The position numbers and the translations under genes were made by a program. Below the pieces are notes generated by a model that saw only the letters and a list, made by a program, of their open reading frames with translations, was not told the DNA's origin and did no database searches. This document shows, piece after piece, positions 18,001 to 26,191 of a stretch of 37,569 bases of DNA; the stretch's first letter is position 1; each line of letters starts with the position of its first letter. The stretch is taken from positions 1 to 37,569 of the forward strand of contig CAIYSZ010000064.1 in the NCBI GenBank assembly GCA_903928965.1. Direction: 5' to 3'. The DNA is from an uncultured Pseudomonadota bacterium. Its GTDB lineage: Bacteria > Pseudomonadota > Gammaproteobacteria > Methylococcales > Methylomonadaceae.

Positions 18001-18480
18001 CAGATTGGCAAAGGGATTGACTGTGCTCACATCGCTGCCGGTTCCGGCGGTGGTCAGGCCGCTCAGGGATAAGGGTGGAACTACGTTGACGCCTTGGCTG
18101 GCGCTGGCGGTTAAGCCGTCGCCGGTGTCGGTGACGCTAACCTTGATGGGGTCGGCGCCTAGGGTGGAGTTGGTGTCGGTCAAGCCGGCCAGAGCTTTAT
18201 TGATAGCGCTTAAAGTGCCGGTCAAGGTCAGTTTGTCGGTATTGGCCCCGCTGACGATTAGGTTGTTGACGCCGGCATTCAGCAGGCCATGGCTGTCGGT
18301 GAGCGTGACTTGCAGGTTGGCGCCGCCCGCCGAGGCGTCGGTGATGGACAGGCCATTTATGGAACTAATATAGCCCTTGACGATGGTCGTAGTTGCGCCG
18401 ACTTGGATAATCGGAGCCGACGTGGCGGCGGTTGTTTTGGGATTAGTTTCTTGGAGGATTGCGGTCGTCATGTTGTTCAT
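15061..18480 (-). CDS. Giant NHL-repeat protein with internally duplicated architecture
   Basis: A 1,139-residue protein built from two similar halves. Each half has a beta-sandwich region (ISGLSVTDASAGGASLQVTLTD and VNPPLSLSGLTTAG type motifs; about residues 20-250 and 560-790). Each is followed by a propeller of seven to eight NHL-type repeats of about 40 residues (ATDSGGDVFVANYGNNTVEEFSA; about 253-540 and 795-1083), ending APIPASY. The frame closes with a short C-terminal piece (VKLVGVFNESHADISGHILAP). There is no signal peptide, so type I or another non-Sec export is likely if it is secreted. Two starts are possible: ATG 18480, or ATG 18471 with AAGAG 9 bases upstream. Near-identical repeats make it prone to recombination and to assembly error. 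Binding role (sugars, proteins, surface) is only inferred. Confidence 0.75.
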   Translation of the reverse strand: MNNMTTAILQETNPKTTAATSAPIIQVGATTTIVKGYISSINGLSITDASAGGANLQVTLTDSHGLLNAGVNNLIVSGANTDKLTLTGTLSAINKALAGLTDTNSTLGADPIKVSVTDTGDGLTASASQGVNVVPPLSLSGLTTAGTGSDVSTVNPFANLVLTDALHPDSVGASISFTAANGVLSGSNLSAASLSNGVATYTLNATSPSQLQQELNALVFTPTAHQVSPGQSVTTDFNLNFKGGGAAAINAPLLILSRGVYAPASLATDSGGDVFVANYGNNTVEEFSANGSLLRTLSNGVDAPAALATDNGGNVFVANYGNNTVEEFSASGALLNSLSNGVSNPNVLATDSSGNVFVANSGNNAVEEFSASGSPLNTLSNGVDAPAALATDSWGDVFVANSTNNTVEEFSASGSLLNTLSNGVSYPIALATDSGGDVFVANIGSLSNNSVEEFSASGVLLRTLSDGVSIPQALTTDSRGNVFVANLNGAVEEFSASGALLRIVSNGVSTPNALATDSRGDVFVANFSNNTLTQYAPIPASYPPSYTQGSNSTLLKITAAAITAPSINTGAAATVVAGFTGAISGLSVTDASAGGASLQVTLTDSHGLLNAGANGVTVSGANTDKLTLTGTLSAVNNALANLTDANSTLGVDPIKVNVTDIGDGKTATASQGVNVIPPLTLSGLTTAGSGSDISAIAPFAKLVLTDNLPRDSVGVGISFTAANGVLSGSGLSAASIVNGLATYTLKAASPSQLQQELNALTFTPTEHQVSPGLSVSTNFTLNFNGGGAGAADNAPLLTLSNGISFADSLATDSSGDVFVANGYNSVEEFSANGALLHTLSNGVSYPKFLSTDKGGDVWVANIDNNTVEKFSASGALLHTISNVSGNLATDSNGDVFVLNRNANTVEEFSANGALLRALSSGISNPTALAADNHGDVWVANYIDGINDAVEEFSASGALLRTLTNGVSNPTALAANSLGDVFVGNSPYGAINTVEEFSASGKLIHTFSKGVTYPSALAADNGGNVFVANSTLGANNTVEEFSASGVLLRTLNEGASFGNVLATDSVGDMWVGNVQNNTVSKYAPIPASYTLSNDATTVKITAAAVSHASEAGISGVDTPVKLVGVFNESHADISGHILAP

Positions 18481-18725
18481 CTCTTAGTTAAAACAAAGAA
18501 GGCTAGTTGCTATTATTAGGAGCAAATCACATGTAATGCACCTGATATAATCATAGTCCAACTTTAAGGTTTTGATTTTGCATGGCCGCAATTTTACAAA
18601 AAAAATAGGGTTATCGTGTTTGCGTGCGTGTTTACTTAATTGATTTGTTTTTGGCTCGTTGAGCAGGCCTGACGGTTTTTGAGGTTTGGCGGCTATCGCG
18701 TGCAGCTTAAATTCCGCTCGCGGGC

Positions 18726-20420
18726 TTATCCCGCCGGCGGCGTTGAACTCAAGCCGCCGCGCTCCAGCATTTCTTGCGCGTGGGCCAGCGTATTTTCAGT
18801 GATGGTCACGCCGCCTAGCATGCGGGCCAGTTCTTCTATGCGTTCATCGCGCGTCAAGCGGCGCACGCTGGAACTGGTGACCGCCGCTTGCTGATTTTTG
18901 GAGACGTATAAATGCTGATCGGCTTGCGCCGCCACCTGCGGCAAGTGCGTCACGCACAGCACTTGCCGGTTATGGCTCAGGCGATGCAGTTTTTGGCCGA
19001 CGATTTCGGCGATGCCGCCGCCGATGCCGGCGTCCACTTCGTCGAAAATCATGGTCGGCGTGGATTTGTCGCAGCTGACGGTGACTTGTATTGCCAGGCT
19101 GATGCGCGATAATTCCCCGCCGGAGGCGATTTTGGCCAGCGGCTTGGCCGGCAAGCCGGGATTGGTGCACACCAGGAATTCGATGCGGTCCAGGCCGTTG
19201 GTTTGCGGTTCGGCGCTTTCCAGGTTTTGAATGGCCACGATGAATTCGCCGTGCGGCATGCCGAGCTCTTTAATGGCCGCCGAAATGCGGTGTTGCAGGG
19301 TTTCGCCGGCGTCCCGCCGGCGGGCGCTCAATCTGGCGGCCAATTCCGCGTACTGCCGCTCCAGTTCCCCGCACGACCGCTCCAGCGTTTCCAGCCGCTC
19401 CGCGCCGTGACTGATGTTGTGCAATTCCGCGGCCAATTGCCCGGCTAGACCCGGCAGTTGTTCCGGCGCGGTTTTATGCTTGCGGCTTAAAGATTGGATT
19501 GAGGCTAGTTGCTGCTCCAGCAAATCGAGTTGCCGCGGGTCCGCTTCCTGATTGTCCAAAAAACGGCGCAGTTGCTGCGCCGCTTCGGCGATTTGAATTT
19601 CCGCGCCCGCCAGCATTTCATTGATGACGTTTAATTCGGGCGCGTAGTGGCTTAGCTCTTGCATCGCGCGTTGCGCGTGGGCCAGCATGGCGCTGACCGA
19701 TTGTTCGTCGCTGTCGTATAAAACGTCCAGCTGTTGCTGGCCGCTGGCGAGAATTTTGCCCAGATTCGCCATCTTATGATGTTGCTCGGCCAGGGCGGCA
19801 TAATCGTAATGTTCCAAATCCAGCTGCCGCAATTCTTCCAGTTGATAGCGCAACAATTCCTCGCGTTCTTGTTGCTCGACGCCGGATTTTTGCAGTTCCC
19901 GCCATTCGCGCCGTAGTTTGCGCCATTGCTGTTGGCACTGGTTTAATTGTTCCAGCAGGGCTTCGTTTTGGGCGAAGGCGTCGATCAAGCGCCGTTGTTC
20001 CTCGCTGTCGAGTAGGGTTAAATGCGCGTGCTGGCCGTGAATTTCCACCAATTGCTTGCTCAAGGCTTGCAGGGTTTGCAAATTGACCGGCCGGTTATTG
20101 ATATAAGCCTTGGAGCGGCCGTCGTCGCTAACGGTGCGCCGGATCAGGCAGTGCTCCTCGTCGTCCAATTCATTTTCTTGCAACCAGGCCAGAGTTTGCG
20201 GAGCTTGGCGGATGTTGAACTCCAAATGGATTTCCGCGCGTTTGGCATGGGCGCGCACATAGCCGGAATCGGCGCGGTCGCCCAGCGCCAGACCTAATGC
20301 GGTCAGCAAAATCGACTTGCCGGCCCCGGTTTCCCCGGTCAGCACCGACATGCCGGGCTCCAATTCCAGATTCAAACGTTCGACTACGGCTAGATCAATA
20401 ATGTTTAGGCTGGACAGCAT
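18726..20420 (-). CDS. recN: DNA repair protein RecN
   Basis: A 564-residue SMC-like ATPase. It has Walker A at residues 29-36 (GETGAGKS), a long heptad-rich central region (about 150-370) interrupted by a hinge-like segment, and a C-terminal Walker B with MIFDEVDAGIGG followed by CVTHLPQVAAQAD. It supports recombinational repair of double-strand breaks. The start lies 4 bases after the nadK stop, so the two genes form an operon, the same order as in E. coli. Length is close to the usual 553-560. Confidence 0.95.
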   Translation of the reverse strand: MLSSLNIIDLAVVERLNLELEPGMSVLTGETGAGKSILLTALGLALGDRADSGYVRAHAKRAEIHLEFNIRQAPQTLAWLQENELDDEEHCLIRRTVSDDGRSKAYINNRPVNLQTLQALSKQLVEIHGQHAHLTLLDSEEQRRLIDAFAQNEALLEQLNQCQQQWRKLRREWRELQKSGVEQQEREELLRYQLEELRQLDLEHYDYAALAEQHHKMANLGKILASGQQQLDVLYDSDEQSVSAMLAHAQRAMQELSHYAPELNVINEMLAGAEIQIAEAAQQLRRFLDNQEADPRQLDLLEQQLASIQSLSRKHKTAPEQLPGLAGQLAAELHNISHGAERLETLERSCGELERQYAELAARLSARRRDAGETLQHRISAAIKELGMPHGEFIVAIQNLESAEPQTNGLDRIEFLVCTNPGLPAKPLAKIASGGELSRISLAIQVTVSCDKSTPTMIFDEVDAGIGGGIAEIVGQKLHRLSHNRQVLCVTHLPQVAAQADQHLYVSKNQQAAVTSSSVRRLTRDERIEELARMLGGVTITENTLAHAQEMLERGGLSSTPPAG

Positions 20421-20424
20421 AGCG

Positions 20425-21309
20425 TCAGGCGGGGTAACCGCCGCTCCAGTTTAGTTTGCTTCTTAGGATGTGAAAAAAATCGTGGTCTTCCGGATGCAGA
20501 ATTTTAATCGGTTTTTTCGCCGTTTTAATGATAATTTTGTCGCCGGTTTGCACGTCGGGAATCTCCAGATGATCGCAGGTCACCTGCGCGTTGATCTCCC
20601 TGGACTGGTTGAAGCGGATTTCAATTTCCACTTGATCGTCCACCACCAGCGGCCTATTGGACAGGGTGTGCGGGTTTAGCGGCACCAAAACCAAGGCGCG
20701 CAAGGCTGGGTGCAAAATCGGCCCGCCGGCGGATAGTGAATAGGCGGTGGAACCGGTCGGGGTGGCGACGATCAGTCCGTCGGAACGTTGCGTGTTCAAG
20801 TACACGCCGTCAATGCGGGTGATGATTTCCACCATGCTGGGCGTCAACCAGCGATGCACCACTACTTCGTTGACCGCGGTTTGCCGGTGAATGATCTCGC
20901 CGCCGCGATAAATTTTCGCTTGCAAAATTCGCCGCTCTTCCAAGCGGTATTGACCGTTCAGAATTTGCGCCAGCCGGTTGGACAATTGCAGCGGGGAAAT
21001 ATCGGTCAAAAATCCCAGCCGGCCCAGATTAACGCCCAGCAGCGGCGTTTCATAGTCGGCCGCGGCGCGGGCGGAGGTTAAAAACGTGCCGTCGCCGCCG
21101 ACCGAAATCAATAAATCGCAGTTACGGGCAATGTCGGCGGTGGGAGCGGAATTGAGCCCAATTTCGTGGATATACGGCGCGGTGTCGTCGTCCACGGTCA
21201 GTTGGTGGCCACGGCGGAGCAGAAAACGGTACAATTCGGTTACCGTGTCGGCGCTGCTAGGGTCACCGATTTTGCCGACCAAGCCGATGCGCGAAAAATG
21301 ATGGGGCAT
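20425..21309 (-). CDS. nadK: NAD kinase
   Basis: A 294-residue NAD(+) kinase that makes NADP from NAD and ATP. Visible signatures are LLISVGGDGTFL (GGDGT motif), GVNLGRLGFLTDI, VNEVVVHR (NE/D motif) and DGLIVATPTGSTAYSLSAGGP. I chose ATG 21309 (MPHHFSRIGLVGK) because homologs start just before the first beta strand; an upstream in-frame start at 21411 adds 34 unlikely residues. It is followed closely by recN. Confidence 0.95.
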   Translation of the reverse strand: MPHHFSRIGLVGKIGDPSSADTVTELYRFLLRRGHQLTVDDDTAPYIHEIGLNSAPTADIARNCDLLISVGGDGTFLTSARAAADYETPLLGVNLGRLGFLTDISPLQLSNRLAQILNGQYRLEERRILQAKIYRGGEIIHRQTAVNEVVVHRWLTPSMVEIITRIDGVYLNTQRSDGLIVATPTGSTAYSLSAGGPILHPALRALVLVPLNPHTLSNRPLVVDDQVEIEIRFNQSREINAQVTCDHLEIPDVQTGDKIIIKTAKKPIKILHPEDHDFFHILRSKLNWSGGYPA

Positions 21310-21471
21310 GTAGCTCAAGATGTGTGGCTGCGGGAGATTGATTATAACCACAAAGCTTGCGGTCGTGGGGCGCTGGAAATTCGGTTTACAAGACCGTATG
21401 CACCCCATCACTTACACGTAGAGACTTTTTGTTAACAGCCTAAGACCGCGCCAGCGTTGTTGTAAGCCATT

Positions 21472-21513
21472 ATTACTATTCCTGAATTACTATTCCTGAA
21501 TTACTATACCTGA
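21472..21513 (+). repeat. Three tandem 14-bp repeats
   Basis: ATTACTATTCCTGA occurs at 21472 and 21486 and once more with one change at 21500 (ATTACTATACCTGA). The array lies 23 bases before the DUF2721 start, in its likely leader or promoter. Confidence 0.7.
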
Positions 21514-21535
21514 TGACTATGCTTGCGGAATTTTG

Positions 21536-21970
21536 ATGGAGAATTTACCGAATATTCCCACCGTGGCGCACGTGATTCAATTGGCGTTGACGCCCGTATT
21601 TTTACTGAGCGGCGTCGGCTCGATTCTCAGTGTGTTGACCGGGCGTCTGGCGCGGGTGATAGACCGTTACCGCGCCTTGACCGACGCGGGCGACACGCCG
21701 TTAAGGCAGGCCGATGCCGAAGAATTGGCTAATTTGACGCGGCGGGTCGGTTTGATTCACGCGGCCATCAGTTTATGCACCATCTGCGCGTTGTTGGTGT
21801 GTATCGCCATCGTGGCCTTGTTTTTGGGGGCCGAATTGCAATTGAGTTTCAGCCGCCCGATTTCCTTGTTGTTTATCACCGCGATCCTGGCCTTGACTTG
21901 CGGTCTGTTGTGTTTTTTGCGCGAAATTGCATTGGCGGCGCGCGCGGTGTCCGGATTTAGGGAGAGTTGA
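21536..21970 (+). CDS. DUF2721 membrane protein
   Basis: A 144-residue protein with an N-terminal amphipathic stretch and three hydrophobic segments (VFLLSGVGSILSVLTG, AAISLCTICALLVCIAIVALFL and ISLLFITAILALTCGLLCFL). The pattern LARVIDRYRALT and the overall length match DUF2721 proteins, which are uncharacterised. ATG 21536 is preferred; GGAA lies a few bases upstream. The stop overlaps the convergent dienelactone hydrolase gene by 14 bases. Three 14-bp repeats precede the gene. Confidence 0.8.
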   Translation: MENLPNIPTVAHVIQLALTPVFLLSGVGSILSVLTGRLARVIDRYRALTDAGDTPLRQADAEELANLTRRVGLIHAAISLCTICALLVCIAIVALFLGAELQLSFSRPISLLFITAILALTCGLLCFLREIALAARAVSGFRES

Positions 21971-22682
21971 AAATTTCGCTTAAAAAATTAGCCATCGCTT
22001 GCCAGGAGCGGCGGTCGGCGTCGGCTTGGTATACAGTGCCGAAATTCCGGTCGTTGGCGGCCGGGTTGGTGAATGCGTGTAAGGTGTGGCCGTAGACGTG
22101 GGTTTGCCAGTCGGCGCCGGCCTGGGTTAATTCGGTTTGCAGCGCGAGTAATTGCTCCGGCGTCGCCATGGGATCGGCATGACCGTGCAATACCAATACC
22201 TTGGCCTTGATTTTGGGGTGCGGGATATTGGCCGGCGGCGTGAACAGGCCATGAAAGGCGACGACGCCGCGCAAGTCCGCCCCGGAGCGGGCGAAATCAA
22301 GGGCGCACAGCCCGCCGAAGCAAAAGCCGATGGCGGCGGCGCGATTCGAGTCGGCCCACGGCAGCAGTTTGGCTGCCGCCAACGCCGCTTGCTGCCGTTG
22401 TTGCAGCTTGGCGCGGTCTTGAATGAAAGGTTGCATCAGTTTGGCGTTTTCCTCCGGGCCGGAGCCTGTCAGACCCTGGCCGTACATATCGGCGGCGAAG
22501 CCAAGATAGCCGAGTCCGGCGATTTGCCGGGCTTTTTGCATGGCGAATTCGTCGCGTCCGGCCCAGGCGTGGTGGATGATGACCAGCGGGCGTTGGCCGG
22601 TAATCGCGTCATCATAGGCGAAATAGCCTTCCAAAAGGGTGTCGCCGTCCAGGTAATTGACGGTATTGGCGATAATGCTCAT
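21957..22682 (-). CDS. Dienelactone hydrolase family protein
   Basis: A 241-residue alpha/beta hydrolase. The catalytic triad typical of the DLH family is visible: Cys121 in GFCFGG, Asp170 in LHGHADPM and His202 in TLHAFTNP. An N-terminal HHAWAGRDEFA loop matches the oxyanion region. The substrate is unknown; nothing nearby suggests chloroaromatic breakdown. ATG 22682 overlaps the stop of the phosphatase gene (ATGA), so the two are co-translated. Its 3' end overlaps the convergent DUF2721 gene by 14 bases. Confidence 0.9.
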   Translation of the reverse strand: MSIIANTVNYLDGDTLLEGYFAYDDAITGQRPLVIIHHAWAGRDEFAMQKARQIAGLGYLGFAADMYGQGLTGSGPEENAKLMQPFIQDRAKLQQRQQAALAAAKLLPWADSNRAAAIGFCFGGLCALDFARSGADLRGVVAFHGLFTPPANIPHPKIKAKVLVLHGHADPMATPEQLLALQTELTQAGADWQTHVYGHTLHAFTNPAANDRNFGTVYQADADRRSWQAMANFLSEIFNSP

Positions 22683-23161
22683 GGCAGTTCTCCTTTTTGT
22701 TTAAGAGCTAGCAACAAACCTTCCGTCGCGGCTTCGATCATATCCAGCACCCGTTCAAAGCCATTGCCGTCGCCATAGTAAGGGTCCGGCACTTCACGCT
22801 TCCGGAGTTGCGGGGCGAAATCCAAAAAATAACTGATTTTATGCAAGTGTTGCGGCGGACAGGCATGGCGAACGATGGTGTGATTGTCGTCATCCATGAC
22901 TAGAATGTAGTCAAAATCTTCAAAATCCTGGAAGGTGAATTTGCGGGCGCGCAAATGTTGAATTTCTATGCCGCGCTGGCGGGCGGCGTGTTGCGCGCGC
23001 AGATCCGGAGCGTCGCCGACATGGTAGGCGTGAGTGCCGGCTGAATCGATTTTGAAATGGGCTTGCAGGTTTTTTTCGGAAACCCTGGCGGTGAACACGC
23101 CTTCCGCGGTCGGCGAGCGGCAAATATTGCCCATGCAGACGAAAAGTACGTTGATGGTCAT
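22679..23161 (-). CDS. Low-molecular-weight protein tyrosine phosphatase
   Basis: A 160-residue phosphatase with the P-loop Cys9-X5-Arg15-Ser16 (VCMGNICRSPTAEG) and the general-acid loop VPDPYYGDG near residue 125. Such enzymes remove phosphate from tyrosine; some act with exopolysaccharide tyrosine kinases, others are housekeeping. No wzc-like kinase is near. It overlaps the dienelactone hydrolase gene by 4 bases and follows the ModE-like gene by 73 bases on the same strand. Confidence 0.93.
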   Translation of the reverse strand: MTINVLFVCMGNICRSPTAEGVFTARVSEKNLQAHFKIDSAGTHAYHVGDAPDLRAQHAARQRGIEIQHLRARKFTFQDFEDFDYILVMDDDNHTIVRHACPPQHLHKISYFLDFAPQLRKREVPDPYYGDGNGFERVLDMIEAATEGLLLALKQKGELP

Positions 23162-23234
23162 CGGCTAATAGACGCAGGTTGGAAAATAAAGTGAAATTCT
23201 ACCATTAACCCGCCCGCCGCCGCATGGCGGATGC

Positions 23235-23690
23235 TTATAATTCGGCCAAGGCCCGGTCATCGTCCTTAGGCGGTGTTTCGGAGCTTGCTTCCGGCGGATT
23301 GCCGGCGTCGTTTTCCTCGCGCAACATATCCGCGAATAAAGGCAGATAAGCTTGCACGGTCAGATTCAAGGCCGCGACGGTTTGCCGGTAATTGGCCAGC
23401 ACTTGCTTGCCGAGCGGAGTCAGCGTCGCGCCTCCGCCATCCTTGCCGCCCTTGGCGGTGTGCACCAAGGGTTGCTTGAAGCAGCGGTTCATCACGTCCA
23501 CCAGTATCCAAGCGCGGCGATAGCTCATGTGCATGGATTTGCCGGCGGCGGAGATGGAACCGGTTTTTTCAATGGCGGCCAATAAATCCGCCTTGCCGGG
23601 ACCCAGGGCGATTTCGTTTTGGTGCAATAAGCGAAAGGTCAATTTCGGATGCTGCGGCAGTTGTGGAGCGCTGGATTCGGGAAGGCTCAT
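23235..23690 (-). CDS. Short ModE-like winged-helix regulator
   Basis: A 151-residue protein with the N-terminal DNA-binding domain of ModE (residues about 18-120). Visible are LGPGKADLLAAIEKTGSISA, MSYRRAWILVDVMN (recognition helix) and GGKDGGGATLTPLGKQVLA. The C-terminal molybdate-binding TOBE domains of full ModE are absent; the tail is short and acidic. Such short forms may sense molybdate through another protein or sense something else. ATG 23690 (MSLPESSAPQ) was chosen over an upstream in-frame start at 23768, which reads into the lgt promoter region. It is divergent from lgt. Confidence 0.85.
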   Translation of the reverse strand: MSLPESSAPQLPQHPKLTFRLLHQNEIALGPGKADLLAAIEKTGSISAAGKSMHMSYRRAWILVDVMNRCFKQPLVHTAKGGKDGGGATLTPLGKQVLANYRQTVAALNLTVQAYLPLFADMLREENDAGNPPEASSETPPKDDDRALAEL

Positions 23691-23809
23691 GGGGAATTGT
23701 CCGGTTGGCGTGGCGAATGATATGTTACACAAAAAACCATAGCATGCAATATGGCTTGACGCACGCATTTAGCTTTCACCTCGCCGCCTCCGCCAAGGCC
23801 GCTTGCGGT

Positions 23810-23815
23810 TATAAT
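23810..23815 (+). promoter_or_regulatory. Possible -10 element for lgt
   Basis: TATAAT lies 30 bases before the lgt start. No good -35 hexamer is evident. The site sits in the divergent gap between the ModE-like gene and lgt. Confidence 0.35.
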
Positions 23816-23845
23816 GATGTTTTTATTACTCTATAAACTAAGCAT

Positions 23846-24640
23846 ATGTCGCATTTGGTTTGGGATATTAATCCGGTGCTGTTGCATGTCGGTTTTTTGA
23901 CTATCCGTTGGTACGGCGCCTTGTTCGCGGCCGCCTTCGTGTTCGGTTACACTTCAATGGAGATGATTTACCGGCGCGAGGGTAAAAATCCGGAGGAAGT
24001 GGATCGCTTGCTATGGTTCGTGGCGCTGGGCATAGTACTGGGCGCGCGTCTGGGGCATGCTTTGTTATACGATCCGGGCTATTATTTGGCGCATCCGGAA
24101 AAAATCCTAGCCATCTGGGAGGGCGGCTTGGCTAGTCACGGCGCGGCCTTGGGCGTGCTGATGGCTTTGTATATATATTCCCGCGTCGCCGGGGATTCGT
24201 TCATATGGTTGTTGGACCGAGTGGCTTTTTTGGCCGTCATGGGCGGCGCGATCATTCGCGTCGGCAATTTTTTTAACTCCGAAATCTTGGGTACGGTAAC
24301 CGATCAGCCTTGGGGCATCATATTCGCCAGGGTGGACAGTCACCCCAGGCATCCGGTGCAGTTGTACGAGGCGATTAGTTACGCCTTAATATTTTGCGGG
24401 ATGATTCCGGTATACCGCAAGACCCTGGAAAAACCGGCGCCCGGTTTGTTGCTGGGTTTGTTTTGCTTATTAGTGTTTAGCGCGCGTTTTGGATTGGAGT
24501 TTTTCAAGACCGAGCAAGCCATGTACGACACAGGCCTCCCGTTCACTACCGGCCAGCTTTTGAGCGTGCCGTTCATTGCGCTGGGCGCGGTTTTGGTTTT
24601 TCGGGCTTTGCGGCGTCAATCGGCGGCGAATGTTGAATAA
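23846..24640 (+). CDS. lgt: Prolipoprotein diacylglyceryl transferase
   Basis: A 264-residue inner-membrane enzyme that moves a diacylglyceryl group from phosphatidylglycerol to the Cys of prolipoproteins. Visible family signatures are IRWYGALFAAAF, GARLGHALLYDP, the central WEGGLASHGAALG, the RVGNFFNSEILG segment and HPVQLYEA. Seven hydrophobic stretches fit the known topology. The ribosome site is weak (ACTAAGC). prfB follows after 60 bases. Confidence 0.96.
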   Translation: MSHLVWDINPVLLHVGFLTIRWYGALFAAAFVFGYTSMEMIYRREGKNPEEVDRLLWFVALGIVLGARLGHALLYDPGYYLAHPEKILAIWEGGLASHGAALGVLMALYIYSRVAGDSFIWLLDRVAFLAVMGGAIIRVGNFFNSEILGTVTDQPWGIIFARVDSHPRHPVQLYEAISYALIFCGMIPVYRKTLEKPAPGLLLGLFCLLVFSARFGLEFFKTEQAMYDTGLPFTTGQLLSVPFIALGAVLVFRALRRQSAANVE

Positions 24641-24700
24641 TCGTATATAATTGATAAATTTTGAGTGCCGCAAAGCATAGGGCATGGCGGTTGGTGATGC

Positions 24701-25798
24701 ATGCAAGAAATTAACCCAATCAAATATAAGATAGCCGATTTGCGCGAACGTGCCGCCGGTTTAAAAAATTATCTGGATTATCCGGAAAAAAGCGAGCGCT
24801 TGGTGGAAGTGTTGCGCGAGTTGGAGGACCCCGGCGTCTGGAGCAAGCCCGAACTGGCGCAAGCCTTGGGCAAGGAGCGTAGCGTGTTGGAGGGGATAGT
24901 TAATACTCTGAACGCTTTGGATACAGGTCTGGACGACGCGGAAGAGTTGTTGCTGATGGCGGTGGAGGAAGGAGACGCCGATACCGTGGACACGGTGGCC
25001 GCCGATTTGCTGGAATTTGAAAAACAGGTGGCGGGACTGGAGTTTCAGCGCATGTTCGCCGGAGAAATGGATGCGAATAATGCGTTTTTGGATATTCAAT
25101 CCGGTTCCGGCGGCACTGAGGCGCAGGATTGGGCATCGATGATAGAGCGCATGTATTTGCGCTGGGGCGAGAGCCGAGGTTTCAAGACCGAGTTGATCGA
25201 GGAGTCTCCCGGCGACGTGGCGGGCATCAAAAGCGCGACCATTAAGTTCGAGGGGCCTTATGCCTATGGTTGGCTGCGCACGGAAACCGGAGTGCATCGA
25301 TTGGTGCGCAAGTCGCCGTTCGATTCCGGCAACCGGCGGCATACTTCCTTTGCTTCGGTGTTTGTTTCGCCGGAGGTGGATGATGATTTTGAAATCGACA
25401 TCAACCCGGCGGATTTACGGGTGGACGTCTACCGCGCCAGCGGCGCGGGCGGCCAGCACGTTAACCGGACCGAATCGGCGGTGCGGATTACGCATAATCC
25501 GTCCGGCGTCGTGGTGCAGTGCCAAAGCGACCGTTCGCAGCATAAGAACCGGGATACGGCGATGAAGCAGTTAAAGGCTAAGTTGTGGGAACTGGAGATG
25601 ATGAAACGCAACGCCACGCAGCAGGCGGTGGAGGATTCTAAATCCGACATCGGCTGGGGCAGCCAGATTCGCTCTTACGTGCTAGACCAGTCACGCATCA
25701 AGGATTTAAGAACCGGCGTTGAAACCGGCAATACGCAAGCGGTGTTGGACGGGGAATTGGATCAGTTTATTGAGGCGAGCTTGAAGAGCGGGTTATAA
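24701..25798 (+). CDS. prfB: Peptide chain release factor 2, single-frame gene
   Basis: A 365-residue release factor that reads UGA and UAA. It has the tripeptide anticodon region [14 protein letters not shown] (SPF) and the catalytic GGQ loop [15 protein letters not shown]; the N-terminus ([15 protein letters not shown]) matches RF2. In most bacteria prfB needs a programmed +1 frameshift at a UGA near codon 26. Here the same place reads NYLDYPEK without a stop, and the entire protein is in one frame. Autoregulation by frameshifting is therefore absent. The start ATG 24701 has only a weak ribosome site. In E. coli lysS follows directly; here about 1 kb of other DNA intervenes. Confidence 0.96.
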   Translation: MQEINPIKYKIADLRERAAGLKNYLDYPEKSERLVEVLRELEDPGVWSKPELAQALGKERSVLEGIVNTLNALDTGLDDAEELLLMAVEEGDADTVDTVAADLLEFEKQVAGLEFQRMFAGEMDANNAFLDIQSGSGGTEAQDWASMIERMYLRWGESRGFKTELIEESPGDVAGIKSATIKFEGPYAYGWLRTETGVHRLVRKSPFDSGNRRHTSFASVFVSPEVDDDFEIDINPADLRVDVYRASGAGGQHVNRTESAVRITHNPSGVVVQCQSDRSQHKNRDTAMKQLKAKLWELEMMKRNATQQAVEDSKSDIGWGSQIRSYVLDQSRIKDLRTGVETGNTQAVLDGELDQFIEASLKSGL

Positions 25799-25890
25799 GG
25801 TTTGGCGGAGTAATCGCGATGCGCTTTGGCTACGAATGTATTCCCAAACATGGCTATGATGTCTTTAGTAAAGGTCTACATCGGCTTTAA

Positions 25891-26003
25891 AGGCTAGCCC
25901 CGCCGGAGCGCCCGTCCCGAGACGCCGTATATCCATCCATGGAGGCTCAAGCGCGGCTCCCTGCCGCGCATGCTCGGGCCGGGCGCTCCGGCGGGGCTAG
26001 CCT
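25891..26003. repeat. Palindromic element with 24-bp perfect arms
   Basis: Arms at 25891-25914 and 25980-26003 are perfect inverse copies (AGGCTAGCCCCGCCGG...). After one mismatch a 6-bp stem continues (CCCGAG at 25916-25921 with CTCGGG at 25973-25978). An inner hairpin GCGCGGC/GCCGCGC lies between. The size and shape fit a non-autonomous, REP- or MITE-like element. Confidence 0.7.
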
Positions 26004-26191
26004 AAGTCTTGGCGGTGTCTTTGCTGGAATTAGGCTTCGACTTTTAGGTACGATTTATTGTAGGCTGGTTGATTTTTTGGCGGGTGTAAGTGATTCGCTT
26101 TGCTTTGCAAAGCAGCATCCTACGCACCCTATCCTAAACGAAATCGTGACGGTGTTGGGTCCCGTATTTCGCCCCGAACATCGCAGCTTGT

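Noticed and set aside
16180..18373. Long plus-strand open frames opposite the NHL-repeat gene
   Set aside because: They repeat with the same period as the minus-strand repeats and read as shadow translations (PLAENSSTVL). The minus-strand frame alone explains the sequence.
21472..21513. Iteron-type replication origin
   Set aside because: Only three short repeats occur, with no replication initiator gene and ordinary chromosomal neighbours.
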